From NCBI GenBank assembly GCA_024409025.1, contig JAKSUM010000050.1:1-7945 (forward strand): 7,945 nucleotides of DNA, given 5' to 3'. This document shows positions 6,607-7,945 of this stretch, in pieces. The notes under the pieces were generated by a model. It was not told the origin of the DNA and ran no database searches. It worked only from the letters and a program-made list of their open reading frames with translations. Both the position numbers and the translations under genes were made by a program. Position 1 is the stretch's first letter. The number at the start of each line of letters is the position of its first letter. The DNA is from a bacterium. Lineage in GTDB: Bacteria; Vulcanimicrobiota; CADAWZ01.

Positions 6607-7940
6607 AGATCCTCATATACGGCATAACTGACATATCTTATCTCATAATAAAGGATCTCTGTTCAGAGCATGATATAGTGCTTGTTGACGATTATGAGGA
6701 GCTGCCTCAAAAGTTTGCGAAGCTGGACATTAATTTTGTCTCAGGGAGTATTTCCGATTCTTCCGTTCTTGCCGGCGCGGGAACAGCCGAATGCGGGCTT
6801 TTTATTGCATGCAGCCGTTCGGACGAGGCAAATATTGTGGCAGTATGGGCTGTCTCAAGATTTGCAAAGATAGAGGCAGTGTGCTTTGTCAGCAAGATGG
6901 AGTATTTTAAGAGCATAGCAAATGATGACTTTTATTCTTCGGAGGTCGGCATAAATCATGTCCTTTGGCCGGAAGAATCCGTCGTCAAGGAGATTTTCAG
7001 GATGGTTTCCGTTCCGGAAGCAATCTATGTTGATTTTTTTGAGAACGGCAAGGCAAGGCTTTTTGAATATAAGATAAAGGAAGATTCATTTCTTATTGAC
7101 AGGGCCTTGAAGGACTGCTCTTTCCCAGATGAGACTGTTATGCTTGCTTTGACAAGGAACGGCGAGCTTTTTATTCCTAACGGCTCCACGGTGCTGAAAA
7201 AAGGTGATCAGCCTATATTTATAGGCAGCCCGAAGGGCATGAGTATTCTTGCAAGAAACCTGTTTTTCACAAAGGAGGACAGGATTGAAAGCGCTGTCAT
7301 AATAGGAGGCGGCAATATAGGATTTATGCTTGCAAGGATGTTTGAGTCGGTGGGCATAAAGACAAAGATAATTGAGAAGGACAGGGCAAGGTGCGAATTC
7401 CTTTCTGAAAAGCTCTCAAAAACTCTCGTAATAAATGCCTCATCGTCGGATTCGGATATGTTTGAGGAGGAGGAGATAGGCGAGGCTGATGCTGTCATAA
7501 ACGTCACTAACAGCGATGAGACGAATCTGTTCTGCTCTGTTGTGGCGAAGCAGCTTGGGGCGGGAAAGGTTTTTGCGCGTGCCGGCTCTGACAGCATGAT
7601 ACCTATTTTTGAAAAGTCCGGAGTTGATGCGGCTCTTTCTCCAGGGCTGACGATTCTTAACGAGCTCAAGAATAAGATAATCAAGAAGGATTCAAGCCTG
7701 CTCGGCATAGTTGCGAGAGGGCAGGGTAAGATTTTTGAGGTTGATGTCATGCCTTCTTTCGGTGGCAGGAGGATTATGGATTTGAGAATACCGTGCAGGG
7801 CGGTAATCGGTGTCATCAGAAAGAAAAACAGAGTCGTTATACCTAAGGGAGGAACAGTGCTTTCTGCCGGAGACAGCATGATTCTTTTTTCTAAGGCTGA
7901 AGATTCGGCAAGCGTTATAAGCTATTTTAAGGGGGAGTAA
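6603..7940 (+). CDS. trkA: TrkA, cytoplasmic regulatory subunit of a Trk potassium uptake system
   Basis: The 445-residue protein has the tandem RCK layout of full-length TrkA: RCK_N about 1-120, RCK_C about 140-220, RCK_N about 229-345 and RCK_C about 365-445. TrkA rings bind NAD(H) or ATP and gate the TrkH/TrkG K+ channel at the membrane. The second nucleotide-binding half is intact ('GGGNIG' at 235-240, then acidic E258 in 'IIEKD'). The first is degenerate, with 'GITDIS' at 7-12 in place of GxGxxG, although D29/D30 are kept after the second strand ('VLVDD'). The C-terminal RCK_C motif 'IPKGGTVLSAGDSMILF' (413-429) is typical. The start overlaps the rhomboid stop (ATGA), with AAGGA at 6591-6595 as ribosome site. 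Its stop overlaps a possible next start (TAATG), where trkH would be expected. Confidence 0.95.
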   Translation: MKILIYGITDISYLIIKDLCSEHDIVLVDDYEELPQKFAKLDINFVSGSISDSSVLAGAGTAECGLFIACSRSDEANIVAVWAVSRFAKIEAVCFVSKMEYFKSIANDDFYSSEVGINHVLWPEESVVKEIFRMVSVPEAIYVDFFENGKARLFEYKIKEDSFLIDRALKDCSFPDETVMLALTRNGELFIPNGSTVLKKGDQPIFIGSPKGMSILARNLFFTKEDRIESAVIIGGGNIGFMLARMFESVGIKTKIIEKDRARCEFLSEKLSKTLVINASSSDSDMFEEEEIGEADAVINVTNSDETNLFCSVVAKQLGAGKVFARAGSDSMIPIFEKSGVDAALSPGLTILNELKNKIIKKDSSLLGIVARGQGKIFEVDVMPSFGGRRIMDLRIPCRAVIGVIRKKNRVVIPKGGTVLSAGDSMILFSKAEDSASVISYFKGE

Positions 7941-7945
7941 TGAGG
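7940..7945 (+). CDS. Likely first two codons of the next operon gene (expected TrkH/KtrB-type K+ channel subunit)
   Basis: ATG AGG begins at the last base of the trkA stop (TAATG), with a purine-rich GGGGGAG (7931-7937) just upstream. The same one-base overlap occurs at two other junctions in this operon. Only Met-Arg is visible; the proposed identity rests on the common trkA-trkH gene pairing, not on sequence. Confidence 0.45.

Noticed and set aside
7208..7879. 223-codon open frame on the minus strand
   Set aside because: It is antisense to the second half of trkA, with no family pattern or start context.

Overview
The window is a bacterial chromosomal segment of moderate GC with densely packed genes in two divergent transcription units. 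No rRNA, tRNA, CRISPR array, insertion sequence or Rho-independent terminator is visible. The organism cannot be fixed from sequence alone. A TrkA potassium regulator, a DUF4416 protein, frequent AGG/AGA and ATA codons and a hybrid kinase with the 'MSHDIRTPMNAI' H-box fit an anaerobic, possibly gut or sediment, bacterium. DUF4416 is, to my knowledge, commoner outside Firmicutes (delta-proteobacterial, Nitrospira-like, Elusimicrobia-like lineages), while the kinase and acyltransferase resemble proteins common in gut Clostridia. This is inference only.

Leftward unit (minus strand, 3716 down to 1): a 992-residue membrane hybrid histidine kinase (Cache-like sensor, two PAS-like regions, HisKA, HATPase, receiver), followed 7 nt later by the N-terminal 243 codons of a membrane acyltransferase (family 3) that runs off the left edge. 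This looks like a sensing and envelope-modification pair. Both genes have weak or no Shine-Dalgarno sequences.

Intergenic control region (3717-3886): two divergent sigma70-type promoters, each TTGTAT-N17-TATAAT. Each -35 box sits in one arm of a 16-bp inverted repeat broken by one extra G. The symmetry suggests a shared regulator site or a deliberately bidirectional promoter.

Rightward unit (plus strand, 3887 to the right edge): a small acidic protein of unknown function, a DUF4416 protein, a PiT-family anion permease with unusual signature motifs, a fusion of a five-repeat DnaJ-type zinc finger to a rhomboid protease, TrkA, and the first two codons of a further gene (probably the TrkH/KtrB potassium channel subunit). 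Genes overlap by 1 or 4 nt or are 10 nt apart, so this is very probably one translationally coupled operon. Its recognisable content is ion transport (K+ and probably phosphate) plus membrane proteolysis. The zinc-finger rhomboid beside the transporters is the most unusual element.
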